A program made the translations under genes and the position numbers. From Methanobacteriota archaeon (GTDB lineage: Archaea > Halobacteriota > Methanomicrobia > Methanomicrobiales > Methanospirillaceae): a DNA stretch of 64,000 nucleotides. The notes below the pieces were generated by a model. The model saw only the letters and a list, made by a program, of their open reading frames with translations. It ran no database searches and had not been told where the DNA came from. The DNA lies in assembly GCA_029547145.1 (NCBI GenBank), contig JAKPPV010000022.1, positions 124,001 to 188,000 of the forward strand. Direction: 5' to 3'. Shown in pieces: positions 16,604 through 24,547 of this stretch (position 1 is its first letter; each line of letters begins with the position of its first letter).

Positions 16604-18070
16604 TTACCCGCTCGCCGCCTGGTCCTGATGTTCCCCGAGGGCAAGAGCGAGCAGTCGGCTCACATCGGCATGCCCGACCAGGAGCCGGGCCAGTTCGTCG
16701 TATGGATCGTCCTCGACCATCGGTTCGTACGGCAGCCCGCGCCGTTCATGAAGATATGCCAGGAGCCCGTCGACCGCCGACGGGTTCTGGAACAGCCCGT
16801 GCAGGTAGGTGCCGATGACGAGCCCGTCCCCGCTCACGGCACCATCGTCACCGAATGCGGGAGAGAGACCCTCGTCCCGGGTCGTCTCTCCCATGTGGAT
16901 CTCGTACCCGATGACCCGTCCAATGCGGGAGAGGATCGGGCCTGCAGGGTTCGCTTCGACCGTCGTCTGCCGCGTGGTCTTCTCGTACCGGGCAAAGCAC
17001 GTCTCGACTCCGAGCAGTCCCAGGCCCGGGAGCGTCGAGTGCCCCGCCTCGACGCCCCGATCCTCGACCCGGCGACCGAGCATCTGGTACCCTCCGCAGA
17101 TCCCGATCACCGGAATTCCCGCATGGCGTGCCCGGCGGACCTCATCCGCGCCCCCCGAGGCATGGAGCAGGGCCAGGTCCTCCATCGTATTCTTTGTGCC
17201 CGGCAGGATGATACAATCGTACCCGGTCAGGGGGGCACCGGGCGGCGGGTAGTCGACGGCAACCTGACGCTCGAGGACCTCGAAGTCCGTGAAGTTCGAG
17301 ATCCGGTTGAAACGGACGACGGCGATCCTGATCGGGTGATTGCGGACCCGTTTATCGCCGATGGAGAGGGAGTCCTCGCTCGGAAGGTCCAGCGAGACGT
17401 ACGGAAGTACGCCCAGTACCGGAACTCCCGAGAGTGCCTCGATCAGTGCCACCCCATCCTCGAAGAGGGCCGGATCGCCCCGGAACTTGTTGACGATCAC
17501 ACCCCGGACCAGACTCCGCACCGCAGGGGGGAGAAGGGCGATGGTGCCGCAGATCTGGGCAAAGACCCCGCCCCGCTCGATATCAGCCACCAGTACAATC
17601 GGGAGCCGAAGCCTCTCGGCGAGGCGGATGTTCGCGATGTCGCGATCGTAGAGGTTCACCTCCGCCGCTCCACCCGCTCCCTCGACGACGACGCAGTCGT
17701 GGTCCTCCGCAAGTCGGTCGTACGCATCGAGAGCCCGTTCGAGGAGGCAGTCGGTCTCACGATAATAATCGGCGATCGCCACGTCCCGGTACGGCCTGCC
17801 CATCAGGACGATCTGCGAGGTCCGGTCTCCCTTCGGTTTCAGGAGGACCGGGTTCATCTCCGCCCTGGGCTCAGTCCGGGCGGCAAATGCCTGCATTGCC
17901 TGGGCGATCCCGATCTCCGAACCGTCCCGGGTCACCCAGGAATTCAGGCTCATGTTCTGAGATTTAAAGGGAGAGACCGCATATCCGCGGTCAGAGAGGA
18001 GCCGGCAGACGGCGGCGACGATGGTGCTCTTCCCCACGTGAGAGGCGGTACCGAGGATCATCAGGGACAT
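16604..18070 (-). CDS. cbiP: Cobyric acid synthase
   Basis: A 488-residue glutamine-dependent amidotransferase that amidates adenosyl-cobyrinic acid a,c-diamide at four side chains in cobamide synthesis; methanogens need cobamides for methyl transfer. The N-terminal ATP-binding half begins [14 protein letters not shown] with the P-loop, followed by KSQNMSLNS. The C-terminal glutaminase half has the catalytic cysteine in [10 protein letters not shown] and the histidine in GTYLHGLF. The frame continues 44 codons upstream through the promoter, so the ATG at 18070 (with GGAGCACG upstream) is preferred; an ATG three codons later is also possible. Confidence 0.93.
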   Translation of the reverse strand: MSLMILGTASHVGKSTIVAAVCRLLSDRGYAVSPFKSQNMSLNSWVTRDGSEIGIAQAMQAFAARTEPRAEMNPVLLKPKGDRTSQIVLMGRPYRDVAIADYYRETDCLLERALDAYDRLAEDHDCVVVEGAGGAAEVNLYDRDIANIRLAERLRLPIVLVADIERGGVFAQICGTIALLPPAVRSLVRGVIVNKFRGDPALFEDGVALIEALSGVPVLGVLPYVSLDLPSEDSLSIGDKRVRNHPIRIAVVRFNRISNFTDFEVLERQVAVDYPPPGAPLTGYDCIILPGTKNTMEDLALLHASGGADEVRRARHAGIPVIGICGGYQMLGRRVEDRGVEAGHSTLPGLGLLGVETCFARYEKTTRQTTVEANPAGPILSRIGRVIGYEIHMGETTRDEGLSPAFGDDGAVSGDGLVIGTYLHGLFQNPSAVDGLLAYLHERRGLPYEPMVEDDPYDELARLLVGHADVSRLLALALGEHQDQAASG

Positions 18071-18133
18071 TTCTACGTGCTCCGTGTCGAGGGTATGGGA
18101 AAAGACGGGCGGACTCCGCCGCGTTATGCCAAC

Positions 18134-18144
18134 AAATATATAAG
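18134..18144. promoter_or_regulatory. Shared divergent TATA element for cbiP and aIF1
   Basis: AAATATATAAG is a strong TATA box readable in both directions. On the plus strand its centre is about 27 bases before the aIF1 ATG at 18166, predicting a leaderless message. On the minus strand it would start a transcript near 18111, giving cbiP a short leader. Confidence 0.55.
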
Positions 18145-18165
18145 CAGAACTTGAATTTAGATGTA

Positions 18166-18471
18166 ATGAGTGGAGGGATCTGTCCCACCTGTGGACTGCC
18201 AAAGGAGCTGTGCATCTGCGAAGAGGTTGCCAAAGAGCAGCAGAGAATTAACGTCATCGTGAACCGACGCCGGTATGGGAAAGAGGTGACCGTTGTGGAG
18301 GGGCTCGACCCTGCGGATATCGACCTCCAGGACCTCACCAAGTACCTCAAGGGCCGGCTCGCCTGCGGCGGGACAGTGAAGGGCAGTTCGATCGAACTTC
18401 AGGGAGACCACCGGGACCGGGTCAAGGAACTCCTGTCCAAGAAAGGATATTCCCTCGAAAATATCACCTGA
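18166..18471 (+). CDS. Translation initiation factor aIF1 (SUI1 family)
   Basis: A 101-residue SUI1/eIF1 homologue that binds the small ribosomal subunit and enforces start-codon selection. The N-terminus has a small zinc-binding cluster [13 protein letters not shown]. The SUI1 core includes [29 protein letters not shown] and the C-terminal [10 protein letters not shown]. Position 18166 is chosen because it starts the family N-terminus and sits at the inferred transcription start, so the message is probably leaderless. The preceding ATG at 18161 runs straight into a stop. Confidence 0.93.
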   Translation: MSGGICPTCGLPKELCICEEVAKEQQRINVIVNRRRYGKEVTVVEGLDPADIDLQDLTKYLKGRLACGGTVKGSSIELQGDHRDRVKELLSKKGYSLENIT

Positions 18472-18486
18472 AGCCGGATACATCGC

Positions 18487-18492
18487 TTTTTT
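18487..18492 (+). terminator. Poly-U terminator after aIF1
   Basis: Six consecutive T, 15 bases after the aIF1 stop codon. Confidence 0.5.
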
Positions 18493-18523
18493 CTCCGGTC
18501 TGTCGCATTGATAGATCACCCGG

Positions 18524-19969
18524 GTGAACTCTACCGTGACCAGGGACCGGAACTCCGAGAGACGAAAGCACCTCGGCATCGAACTGGGCGTGCAGCAGCG
18601 GGCACTCAGGGACCGCGGGATCCCCGTGATCATCGTGGTCGAGGGATGGAACGCCTCCGGCATCTCCGATACGGTCGCCGCCCTCCTCGACGGGCTCGAC
18701 CCCAGAGGGTTCGATTTTCACGCGTTCGGCCATCCGAGCGAGGAGGAACGGGATCATACCTTTCTCTGGCGTTTCTGGATCCGCACCCCCTCGCGCGGCC
18801 GGATCGCGGTCTTCGCCCGATCGTGGTACTCGCGACTCCTCGCGGAAGAACTCCACGGGATCGACGGTCTCGAACGCATAAACCGTGCGATTCGTTCAGT
18901 CCGCACGTTCGAACAGCAGCTCGCCGACGCCGGCACGCTGGTGTTGAAGTACTTCCTCCAGATCAGTCGGGAGGAGCAGCGCCGACGCCTTCTCGCCCGC
19001 GAGCGCGACACGCTCACCTCCTGGCTGATCACCCGGAACGACTGGGACTTCCACCGCCAGTACGACGCCTATGCCCCGCTCATCCGGCGGATCATCGCAG
19101 AGACGGATACGCCCGACAATCCCTGGCGGATCGTGGAGGCGGACGACTCGACCCGCGCGGTCACCGAAGTGCTCTCCAGCGTGGTCGACCGCCTCCGGGA
19201 CCGCCTCGCCCTCGAGGGCGTGTGCCGTCTTCCGATCGCCCTTCCGGCGGTGGAGATGCCGCCACCGGTGGACACGGCGAAGGGGCCCCACACGATGGGC
19301 CGGCAGGAGTACGATGCCGCCCTCGTTGACTCCCAGGCGCGGCTCAGGGCATGCCAGTACTCCCTCTTCAAGCGCATGATCCCTCTCGTGATCGTGTATG
19401 AGGGATGGGATGCGGCGGGCAAGGGGGGTTCAATCAAGCGCCTTGTCCAGTCGATGAACCCACGGGGATACGAGGTGGTCCCTGTCTCAAGGCCGAACGA
19501 TGACGAACTCGCCCACCACTACCTCTGGCGTTTCTACCGTCGGTTTCCGCCTGCGGGAGAAGTCCGCATCTTTGACCGTTCCTGGTACGGGCGTGTCCTT
19601 GTCGAACGCGTGGAGGGGTTTGCCACCGAGCAGGAATGGAAACGGGCGTACAGCGAGATCAACGAGATGGAACGGACCTTCGTGGAATCCGGGGGCGGGA
19701 TCATCAAGTTCTGGCTCGAGATCGATCGCGAGACACAGCTCCGGCGGTTCCGCGAACGCGCGCAGGACCCGCTCAAACAGTGGAAGATCACGGAGGAGGA
19801 CTGGCGGAACCGCGAGAAGTGGGACCAGTACGACGCTGCCGTCCGGGAGATGCTCGCCCGGACCAGCACACCCCAGGCCCCATGGACGGTGATCGACTCC
19901 AGGAACAAGCCCTATGCCAGGCTCAGGGCCCAGCGGACCGTGATCGAATACGTGGAAGGGTTGATCTGA
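18524..19969 (+). CDS. pap: Polyphosphate:AMP phosphotransferase (tandem PPK2 domains)
   Basis: A 481-residue protein with two PPK2-type domains, the arrangement of class II PPK2 enzymes that phosphorylate AMP to ADP using polyphosphate. The C-terminal domain (about 250-481) has an intact Walker A, EGWDAAGKGGSIKR, and a Walker B-like FDRSWYGRVLVERV. The N-terminal domain (about 15-235) has lost both: GWNASGISD lacks the lysine and FARSWYSRLLAEE lacks the aspartate, so only the C-terminal half should be catalytic. The GTG at 18524 is a provisional start because no strong ribosome site is visible. It is next to chorismate mutase in convergent orientation. Confidence 0.88.
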   Translation: MNSTVTRDRNSERRKHLGIELGVQQRALRDRGIPVIIVVEGWNASGISDTVAALLDGLDPRGFDFHAFGHPSEEERDHTFLWRFWIRTPSRGRIAVFARSWYSRLLAEELHGIDGLERINRAIRSVRTFEQQLADAGTLVLKYFLQISREEQRRRLLARERDTLTSWLITRNDWDFHRQYDAYAPLIRRIIAETDTPDNPWRIVEADDSTRAVTEVLSSVVDRLRDRLALEGVCRLPIALPAVEMPPPVDTAKGPHTMGRQEYDAALVDSQARLRACQYSLFKRMIPLVIVYEGWDAAGKGGSIKRLVQSMNPRGYEVVPVSRPNDDELAHHYLWRFYRRFPPAGEVRIFDRSWYGRVLVERVEGFATEQEWKRAYSEINEMERTFVESGGGIIKFWLEIDRETQLRRFRERAQDPLKQWKITEEDWRNREKWDQYDAAVREMLARTSTPQAPWTVIDSRNKPYARLRAQRTVIEYVEGLI

Positions 19970-19978
19970 CCCGATGCA

Positions 19979-20266
19979 TCAGGGGAGGTTCCCCTCGCCC
20001 TGGCACTCACGTTGCCGCTCCTCGCTCATCTCGACGAGCACCTCCATCACGCGCTGCACCGCCCTCGGGTCGATCCCTCGTTCGACTGCTCGTTCGAAGG
20101 CATGCTCGAGCACCTGCTGCCGTCGTTTCGCATCCCTGATCGGCAGGCCTATGGTGTACTTCACTCTCGCCATCCGTCCCGCGAACGCCTGACGTTCGGC
20201 GATCAGGTCGACGATGGCGGTATCGATACGGTCGATCTCCGCCCGGAGCTCCTCGATGGAATGCAT
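19979..20266 (-). CDS. aroQ: Chorismate mutase, AroQ type
   Basis: A 95-residue AroQ-class all-helical chorismate mutase converting chorismate to prephenate for phenylalanine and tyrosine. The first helix EELRAEIDRIDTAIVDLI and the active-site arginine and lysine positions (VKYTIGLPIRDAKRRQQV) are present. It is a stand-alone domain, as in many archaea. The ATG at 20266 is supported by a TTTATC element on the minus strand at 20295-20300. The longer frame upstream is rejected because it crosses that promoter. Confidence 0.9.
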   Translation of the reverse strand: MHSIEELRAEIDRIDTAIVDLIAERQAFAGRMARVKYTIGLPIRDAKRRQQVLEHAFERAVERGIDPRAVQRVMEVLVEMSEERQRECQGEGNLP

Positions 20267-20294
20267 GGCCGTACCATGTTCTGCGGATCGTCCT

Positions 20295-20330
20295 GATAAA
20301 GCGGTCGGGTCCAAAGATTGGATATATCCG
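20295..20330. promoter_or_regulatory. Divergent promoter region of aroQ and the M50 protease
   Basis: TTTATC (minus strand, 20295-20300) lies about 30 bases before the aroQ start. GATATATC (plus strand, 20321-20328) lies about 35 bases before the protease start. Confidence 0.45.
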
Positions 20331-20358
20331 CGCACCCATCTTGTACACTGGTCCCACG

Positions 20359-20955
20359 ATGCTCGAACGCATTCCCCGCCGCGAACGGCTTGACCTCGTG
20401 ATCGCATGGCTGGCGATCGCCGTTGCATTCACGCTCATCTTCGTCCGGAACCACGTCGACCCTCTGACCGCCCTCGCCTATTTCGGGATCTCGCTGCTGA
20501 CCGTTGGTGTCGGGTTCGTGCTGCACGAGCTCGCACATAAGTTCACGGCGATGCGGTTCGGGTACTGGGCCGAGTTCCGGAAGGACAACCAGATGCTCCT
20601 GGTCGCCGTGGTGCTGGCGGCGCTCGTGGGAGTCGTCTTCGCGGCACCGGGGGCCACCGTCGTCTACGGGGATCGGATCGACCGTCGCCAGGAAGGCCTG
20701 ATCTCCGCTGCGGGACCGGTGACAAGCCTGGTCCTTGCCCTCGGGTTCGCCGGGCTCTTTCTGGCCGTCCCACCCGGCGGTATCCTCTGGCTGCTCGGAC
20801 TCTTCGGGATGCGGATCAACGCGATGCTGGCGGCCTTCAATATGCTCCCGGTCTCAGTCCTGGACGGCCGGAAGGTGCTCGCCTGGCACCCCCTGGTCTT
20901 CGTTGTGCTGATCGCCGCCTCGTTCGTCATGGTCTACCTGACCTACGTGCTCTAG
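20359..20955 (+). CDS. Site-2-protease-like M50 membrane metallopeptidase
   Basis: A 198-residue polytopic membrane protein with about five hydrophobic segments. The zinc-binding HExxH appears as VLHELAHKF (H-E-L-A-H), and the third ligand region as NMLPVSVLDGRKVL (the N-x2-P-x4-LDG motif). This places it in the M50/site-2-protease group, which cleaves within membranes, although short members such as this have no known substrate. ATG 20359 is chosen over an upstream TTG because of promoter spacing. Confidence 0.85.
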   Translation: MLERIPRRERLDLVIAWLAIAVAFTLIFVRNHVDPLTALAYFGISLLTVGVGFVLHELAHKFTAMRFGYWAEFRKDNQMLLVAVVLAALVGVVFAAPGATVVYGDRIDRRQEGLISAAGPVTSLVLALGFAGLFLAVPPGGILWLLGLFGMRINAMLAAFNMLPVSVLDGRKVLAWHPLVFVVLIAASFVMVYLTYVL

Positions 20956-20993
20956 GGGGAACCATCTTAACCTCCCCGCCGTACCTAGTAGAG

Positions 20994-21632
20994 ATGAGTG
21001 GAAAGGGACTTGCCGCGCTCTGCCTGGTCGCGCTCGCCTGCGCGCTCCTGGTGGCCGGCTGCTCGACGACGCCGGGTTCAGGCCAGGCGACCCCGACCGT
21101 CTTTACGGGGGGGACGACATCCATCTCCACCCCGGTTCCAGGAGAGAAGAACATGACGACAGAGATACCAGCCAGCAGAAAGGTCGTGCTCCACACGACC
21201 ATGGGAGACGTGACGATCGCCCTCTACGACGACATGCCCGTGACGGCCGGAAATTTTGCCCAGCTCGTCTCAAAGGGATTCTACAACAACGTGACCTTTC
21301 ACCGGGTCATCGACGGGTTCATGATCCAGGGCGGCGACCCGACGGGCACCGGTACGGGGGGACCGGGGTACGCGATCAGGGACGAGTTCCCCGCAAACCG
21401 GTCGAACCGTAACGATCGTGGCACGATCTCGATGGCGAACGCGGGCCCGAACACGGGCGGATCACAGTTCTTCATCAACCTGGTCGACAACAACTACCTG
21501 GATACCAAGCACCCGGTCTTCGGTCGGGTGATCGCGGGGATGGACGTGGTGGATGCAATCGGAAGGACACCGACAGACCAGCGCGATCGCCCGCTGACGC
21601 CGGTCACGATCACCTCCGCCGAGCTGATCTGA
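20994..21632 (+). CDS. Exported lipoprotein cyclophilin (peptidyl-prolyl isomerase)
   Basis: A 212-residue protein with a lipoprotein signal ending in LLVAGC (cysteine 23), a Ser/Thr/Pro linker to about residue 60, and a compact cyclophilin domain (about 63-210). The domain holds the active-site segments FHRVIDGFMIQGGDPTGTG and GGSQFFINLV. It should speed proline isomerisation of proteins outside the membrane. The short linker would let the domain stand off the membrane as an anchored foldase. It is a single gene with a weak TTAACC element upstream. An inverted repeat (21653-21660 with 21687-21694) lies after it and could end the transcript. Confidence 0.92.
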   Translation: MSGKGLAALCLVALACALLVAGCSTTPGSGQATPTVFTGGTTSISTPVPGEKNMTTEIPASRKVVLHTTMGDVTIALYDDMPVTAGNFAQLVSKGFYNNVTFHRVIDGFMIQGGDPTGTGTGGPGYAIRDEFPANRSNRNDRGTISMANAGPNTGGSQFFINLVDNNYLDTKHPVFGRVIAGMDVVDAIGRTPTDQRDRPLTPVTITSAELI

Positions 21633-21793
21633 ACCATCCCTCTTCTTTCGGCCCGGAATGTGCATCCAGGAGCGGGAAGTATGCCCCATTCCGGCCGGTC
21701 AGCACGGATCACCCCCATCGGGAAGGTCCGTTCGGGATCTCGGAATCTTTATCTCGTCCTTGGGCAACAGATCCAGAGAACGAGGCAATAATC

Positions 21794-22069
21794 ATGGGCA
21801 AACCGGTACTGATCGACTTCTATGCCGAATGGTGTGGACCCTGCAAGATGCAGACCCCGATCCTGGAGAAACTGAAGGAGAAGATGGGAGACAGGATCGA
21901 GGTGCGCAAGCTCGATGTCGACCAGCACATGAAGGAAGCGACCGAATACCGCATCAGCGTCGTCCCCACCCTCGTGATCGAGAAGGACGGCAAGATCATC
22001 CGACGTCTCGAGGGTGTGACGGGAGCTGCAGAGCTCGAGAAGATCCTGATGCCGCTGGTGACAGAGTGA
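21794..22069 (+). CDS. trxA: Thioredoxin
   Basis: A 91-residue thioredoxin with the active site EWCGPCKM at about residues 12-19 and the cis-proline in SVVPTLVI. It is short like other archaeal thioredoxins. It should reduce disulfides of target proteins in the cytoplasm. It is the first gene of a six-gene chain, behind a CTTTATC TATA element near 21748. It overlaps the next gene by four bases (GTGA), so the two are probably translated together. No thioredoxin reductase is encoded in the window. Confidence 0.95.
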   Translation: MGKPVLIDFYAEWCGPCKMQTPILEKLKEKMGDRIEVRKLDVDQHMKEATEYRISVVPTLVIEKDGKIIRRLEGVTGAAELEKILMPLVTE

Positions 22070-22713
22070 AGATCGGTATCGTCGGCGGGACGGGTGATAT
22101 CGGCGAGGGGATGGCGATGCGCCTCTCGCAGATGCACGAGGTCCGCCTGGGGTCACGAGACCTCTCGAAAGCACACGAGGCGAGCCAGGAATGCCGCCTC
22201 CAGGTGGAAGGAAGGGGGCTCCCCTGTTCGCTCGGCGGATGCTCCAACCAGGAGGCGGTAAACTTTGGTGACGTCGTCGTCCTCGCCATCCCCTTCAGGC
22301 ACCTGGTGGGCACGGTCGAATCGCTCTCCGGTCTCGAAGGGAAGATCGTCATCTCGCCGATCAACCCGATGGAGAAACGGGAGTTCTTCGTGTATGCCCC
22401 CCCCGAGGAGGGGTCGGCCGCCGTTCTCGTCCAGCGGCTCCTGCCCGGATCCCGCGTCGTCGCCGCGTTCAACGTGATCGCGGCAAACCGGTGGAAGGCG
22501 ATCGACGAGGAACTCGACTACGCCGTCCCGATCTGCGGGGACGACGCCGGCGCGAAACAGGTGGTCCTCGAGCTGATCAGGACCGTGCCGGGCCTCAAGG
22601 GATACGATGCCGGCCCGCTCGCGACCGCCTGCATGGTGGAGTGCATCACACCGCTGCTGCTCAACGTGGCCCGGTACAACCGGATGCACGATGTCGGTAT
22701 CCAGTTCCGCTAA
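22066..22713 (+). CDS. npdG: F420H2:NADP+ oxidoreductase
   Basis: A 215-residue Fno/NpdG enzyme that passes hydride between F420H2 and NADP+, the main NADPH source in many methanogens. It begins KIGIVGGTGDIGEGMAMRL, with the NADP-binding loop, and SRDLSKAH matches the phosphate-binding region. AFNVIAANRWKAID and ICGDDAGAK match the F420 side. The GTG at 22066 overlaps the thioredoxin stop codon and gives the exact family N-terminus. The much longer frame upstream is rejected. Confidence 0.93.
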   Translation: MKIGIVGGTGDIGEGMAMRLSQMHEVRLGSRDLSKAHEASQECRLQVEGRGLPCSLGGCSNQEAVNFGDVVVLAIPFRHLVGTVESLSGLEGKIVISPINPMEKREFFVYAPPEEGSAAVLVQRLLPGSRVVAAFNVIAANRWKAIDEELDYAVPICGDDAGAKQVVLELIRTVPGLKGYDAGPLATACMVECITPLLLNVARYNRMHDVGIQFR

Positions 22714-23332
22714 GAGACGGATCCGGCTCGTCGTCGACCACCTGCAGGAACGGTACGGGGAGATCGACTGGTGGTCCGCGGCCCCGGACGAGGTGATCAT
22801 CGGCGCCGTCCTCACGCAGCAGACGCGATGGGAGAACGTGGAGCGGGCGCTCGAACGCCTCCGGGCGGAGGGGCTCCTCTTGCTTCCCGCGATCGCGGCG
22901 TCCCCGCCGGCGCGTCTCGAGGAGGCGATCCGCTGTACCGGGTTCTACCGGGTCAAGACCCGGCGTCTTCTGGACCTCGCGCAGTTCATTGTTTCCCGGT
23001 ACGGCTCGACCGCCATGTTCGAGTCGTTCCATACCGACGAGCTTCGAGATGTCCTCCTCTCGGTCCGTGGCGTCGGAGAGGAGACCGCCGACTCGATCCT
23101 CTGCTACGGGTTCTCACGGAACGCGTTCGTGATCGACGCCTATACACGTCGTATCTGCGGGTGTGCCGGAGTCGATGGGCCCGACGGCATGCTGCGAGAA
23201 CTCTTCAAGGAGGTGCTGCCACCTGCGAATGATCGGTACCGCCAGACCCATGCACATATCGTGGAATACGCCAAAGAGTTCTGCAGCAGGAGACGGTGCG
23301 AGGAATGCTCGATCAGGAGTTTCAACGAATAG
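22691..23332 (+). CDS. Endonuclease III-like HhH-GPD DNA glycosylase
   Basis: A 213-residue HhH-GPD superfamily base-excision protein. The helix-hairpin-helix and catalytic region is LSVRGVGEETADSILCYG followed by FVIDAYTRRI, which contains the conserved catalytic aspartate. The lysine of bifunctional endonuclease III is replaced (GEETAD), so it is probably a monofunctional glycosylase, as in the MagIII-like group. The C-terminal cluster shows C-x4-C-x2-C (FCSRRRCEECS). A fourth cysteine after it is not visible, so the iron-sulfur cluster may be altered or absent. The start at 22691 lies inside the end of npdG. Confidence 0.82.
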   Translation: MSVSSSAKRRIRLVVDHLQERYGEIDWWSAAPDEVIIGAVLTQQTRWENVERALERLRAEGLLLLPAIAASPPARLEEAIRCTGFYRVKTRRLLDLAQFIVSRYGSTAMFESFHTDELRDVLLSVRGVGEETADSILCYGFSRNAFVIDAYTRRICGCAGVDGPDGMLRELFKEVLPPANDRYRQTHAHIVEYAKEFCSRRRCEECSIRSFNE

Positions 23333-23844
23333 GAAGGCGGCTCCGTGACGAGGGGCTGGTCGGCGGCACCTTCGGCAACATCTCCGTGCGGGATGGGAAC
23401 ATGCTGGAGATCACCCAGACGGGCTGTTACCTCGACGAGCCCGGCACCCCGGTGCGTCTCCCGATGATCGGCCATGCACCGCCCCAGGCATCGTCGGAAT
23501 ACCGGGTCCACCGAGCGGTCTACCTGGAGACCCCTCACCGCGCCGTGGTGCATGCCCATCCTGTCCACGCGGTGGCAGCATCGATCCTCTACGACGAGGT
23601 CGTACCGATCGACTCCGAGGGGAAGCTCCTCTGTCCCCGGATTCCGGTGGTGGAGGGGGCACCCGGTTCCGCAGAACTCGCCCGTGCGGTCGCCGATGCG
23701 CTCCGTCTCCGGAACCTCGTCCTCGTGAGGGGGCATGGCACGTTCGCCGGCGGAGCGAACCTGGACGAGGCCTGCCTCTACACGTCGCTCGCCGAACATG
23801 CCTGCCGGGTCCTCCTCCTGGTCGAGGGACACAGGTGCCGGTGA
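23305..23844 (+). CDS. Class II aldolase (fuculose-1-phosphate aldolase-like)
   Basis: A 179-residue zinc aldolase of the class II aldolase/adducin family. The catalytic acid is E65 in SSEYRVHRA, and the zinc histidines are H83 and H85 in VVHAHPVHA and H144 in RGHGTF. Relatives split deoxy-sugar phosphates into DHAP and an aldehyde. Here it directly precedes a nucleoside phosphorylase and a deoxyadenosine deaminase, so 5-deoxyribulose-1-phosphate or 5-methylthioribulose-1-phosphate is a reasonable substrate. In methanogens the lactaldehyde-producing aldolase of F420 synthesis belongs to the same family, so that alternative stays open. A GTG three codons upstream is another start. Confidence 0.85.
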   Translation: MLDQEFQRIGRRLRDEGLVGGTFGNISVRDGNMLEITQTGCYLDEPGTPVRLPMIGHAPPQASSEYRVHRAVYLETPHRAVVHAHPVHAVAASILYDEVVPIDSEGKLLCPRIPVVEGAPGSAELARAVADALRLRNLVLVRGHGTFAGGANLDEACLYTSLAEHACRVLLLVEGHRCR

Positions 23845-23866
23845 GGGGGGTTCGGGACTGCTCGCG

Positions 23867-24547
23867 GTGATCGGGGGGACGAGCCTCCTGGACTGTCCGC
23901 TCCCTCCCCATCGGGAGGAGCGGGTCGATACACCCTTCGGGACGGCGACCGTCCTCTTCGGAGAGCGTGTCCTGATCCTGCTCCGGCACATCAACGGTCG
24001 TCCGCCCCACCGGATCAACCACCGGGCGCACCTCGCGGCGCTCGCCCTCTCGGGGGCCGACCGGGTCGTTCTGATCGGGTCTACCGGCTCGCTCAGGCGG
24101 GAGATCCCCCCCGGGTCGCTCCTGATCCCCGACGACTATGCGACGACCGCCCCCGTCCCGACGGTCCACGACCGGGCGATCGTCCATGCGTCTCCCTCGT
24201 TCTCCCCATCATTCGCCGCCCGCCTTGCCACGGCGGTGCCGGAAGCCCGGCGGGGCGGGGTCTACGTCCAGACCAGGGGTCCGCGCCTCGAGACCCGGGC
24301 AGAGATTCGGGCGCTCGCCCTGTACGCCGATGTGGTCGGGATGACCTGTGCCTCCGAGGCGACGCTCGCGAACGAACTCGGTCTCGAGGTGGCGGCGCTC
24401 TGCACCGTGGAGAACTACGCAAACGGGATCTCCGACGATGCGGTCTCGTTCGAGTCCATCATCGAGGCCGCACGGGCGAACTCGGAGAGGATGGCCGGGA
24501 TCGTCGGCCGGATCATCGCCAGGATGTGGGATGAGCATGGAGACTGA
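23867..24547 (+). CDS. 5'-methylthioinosine/methylthioadenosine-type phosphorylase
   Basis: About 226 residues of the MTAP/PNP family, starting at VIGGTSLLDCP and including the phosphate-binding segments LLRHINGRPPHRINHRAHL and LIGSTGSLRREIPPGSLLIP. Further family sequence is TRGPRLETRAEIRAL and VGMTCASEATLANELGL. It should cleave 5'-modified nucleosides to base and ribose-1-phosphate. Methanogens use methylthioinosine because deamination comes first, and a deaminase is encoded next. A CTG at 23858 gives the better N-terminus LLAVIGGTSLL with correct spacing from a GGGGGG site, so the true start may be CTG. It overlaps the deaminase by 11 bases. Confidence 0.85.
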   Translation: MIGGTSLLDCPLPPHREERVDTPFGTATVLFGERVLILLRHINGRPPHRINHRAHLAALALSGADRVVLIGSTGSLRREIPPGSLLIPDDYATTAPVPTVHDRAIVHASPSFSPSFAARLATAVPEARRGGVYVQTRGPRLETRAEIRALALYADVVGMTCASEATLANELGLEVAALCTVENYANGISDDAVSFESIIEAARANSERMAGIVGRIIARMWDEHGD

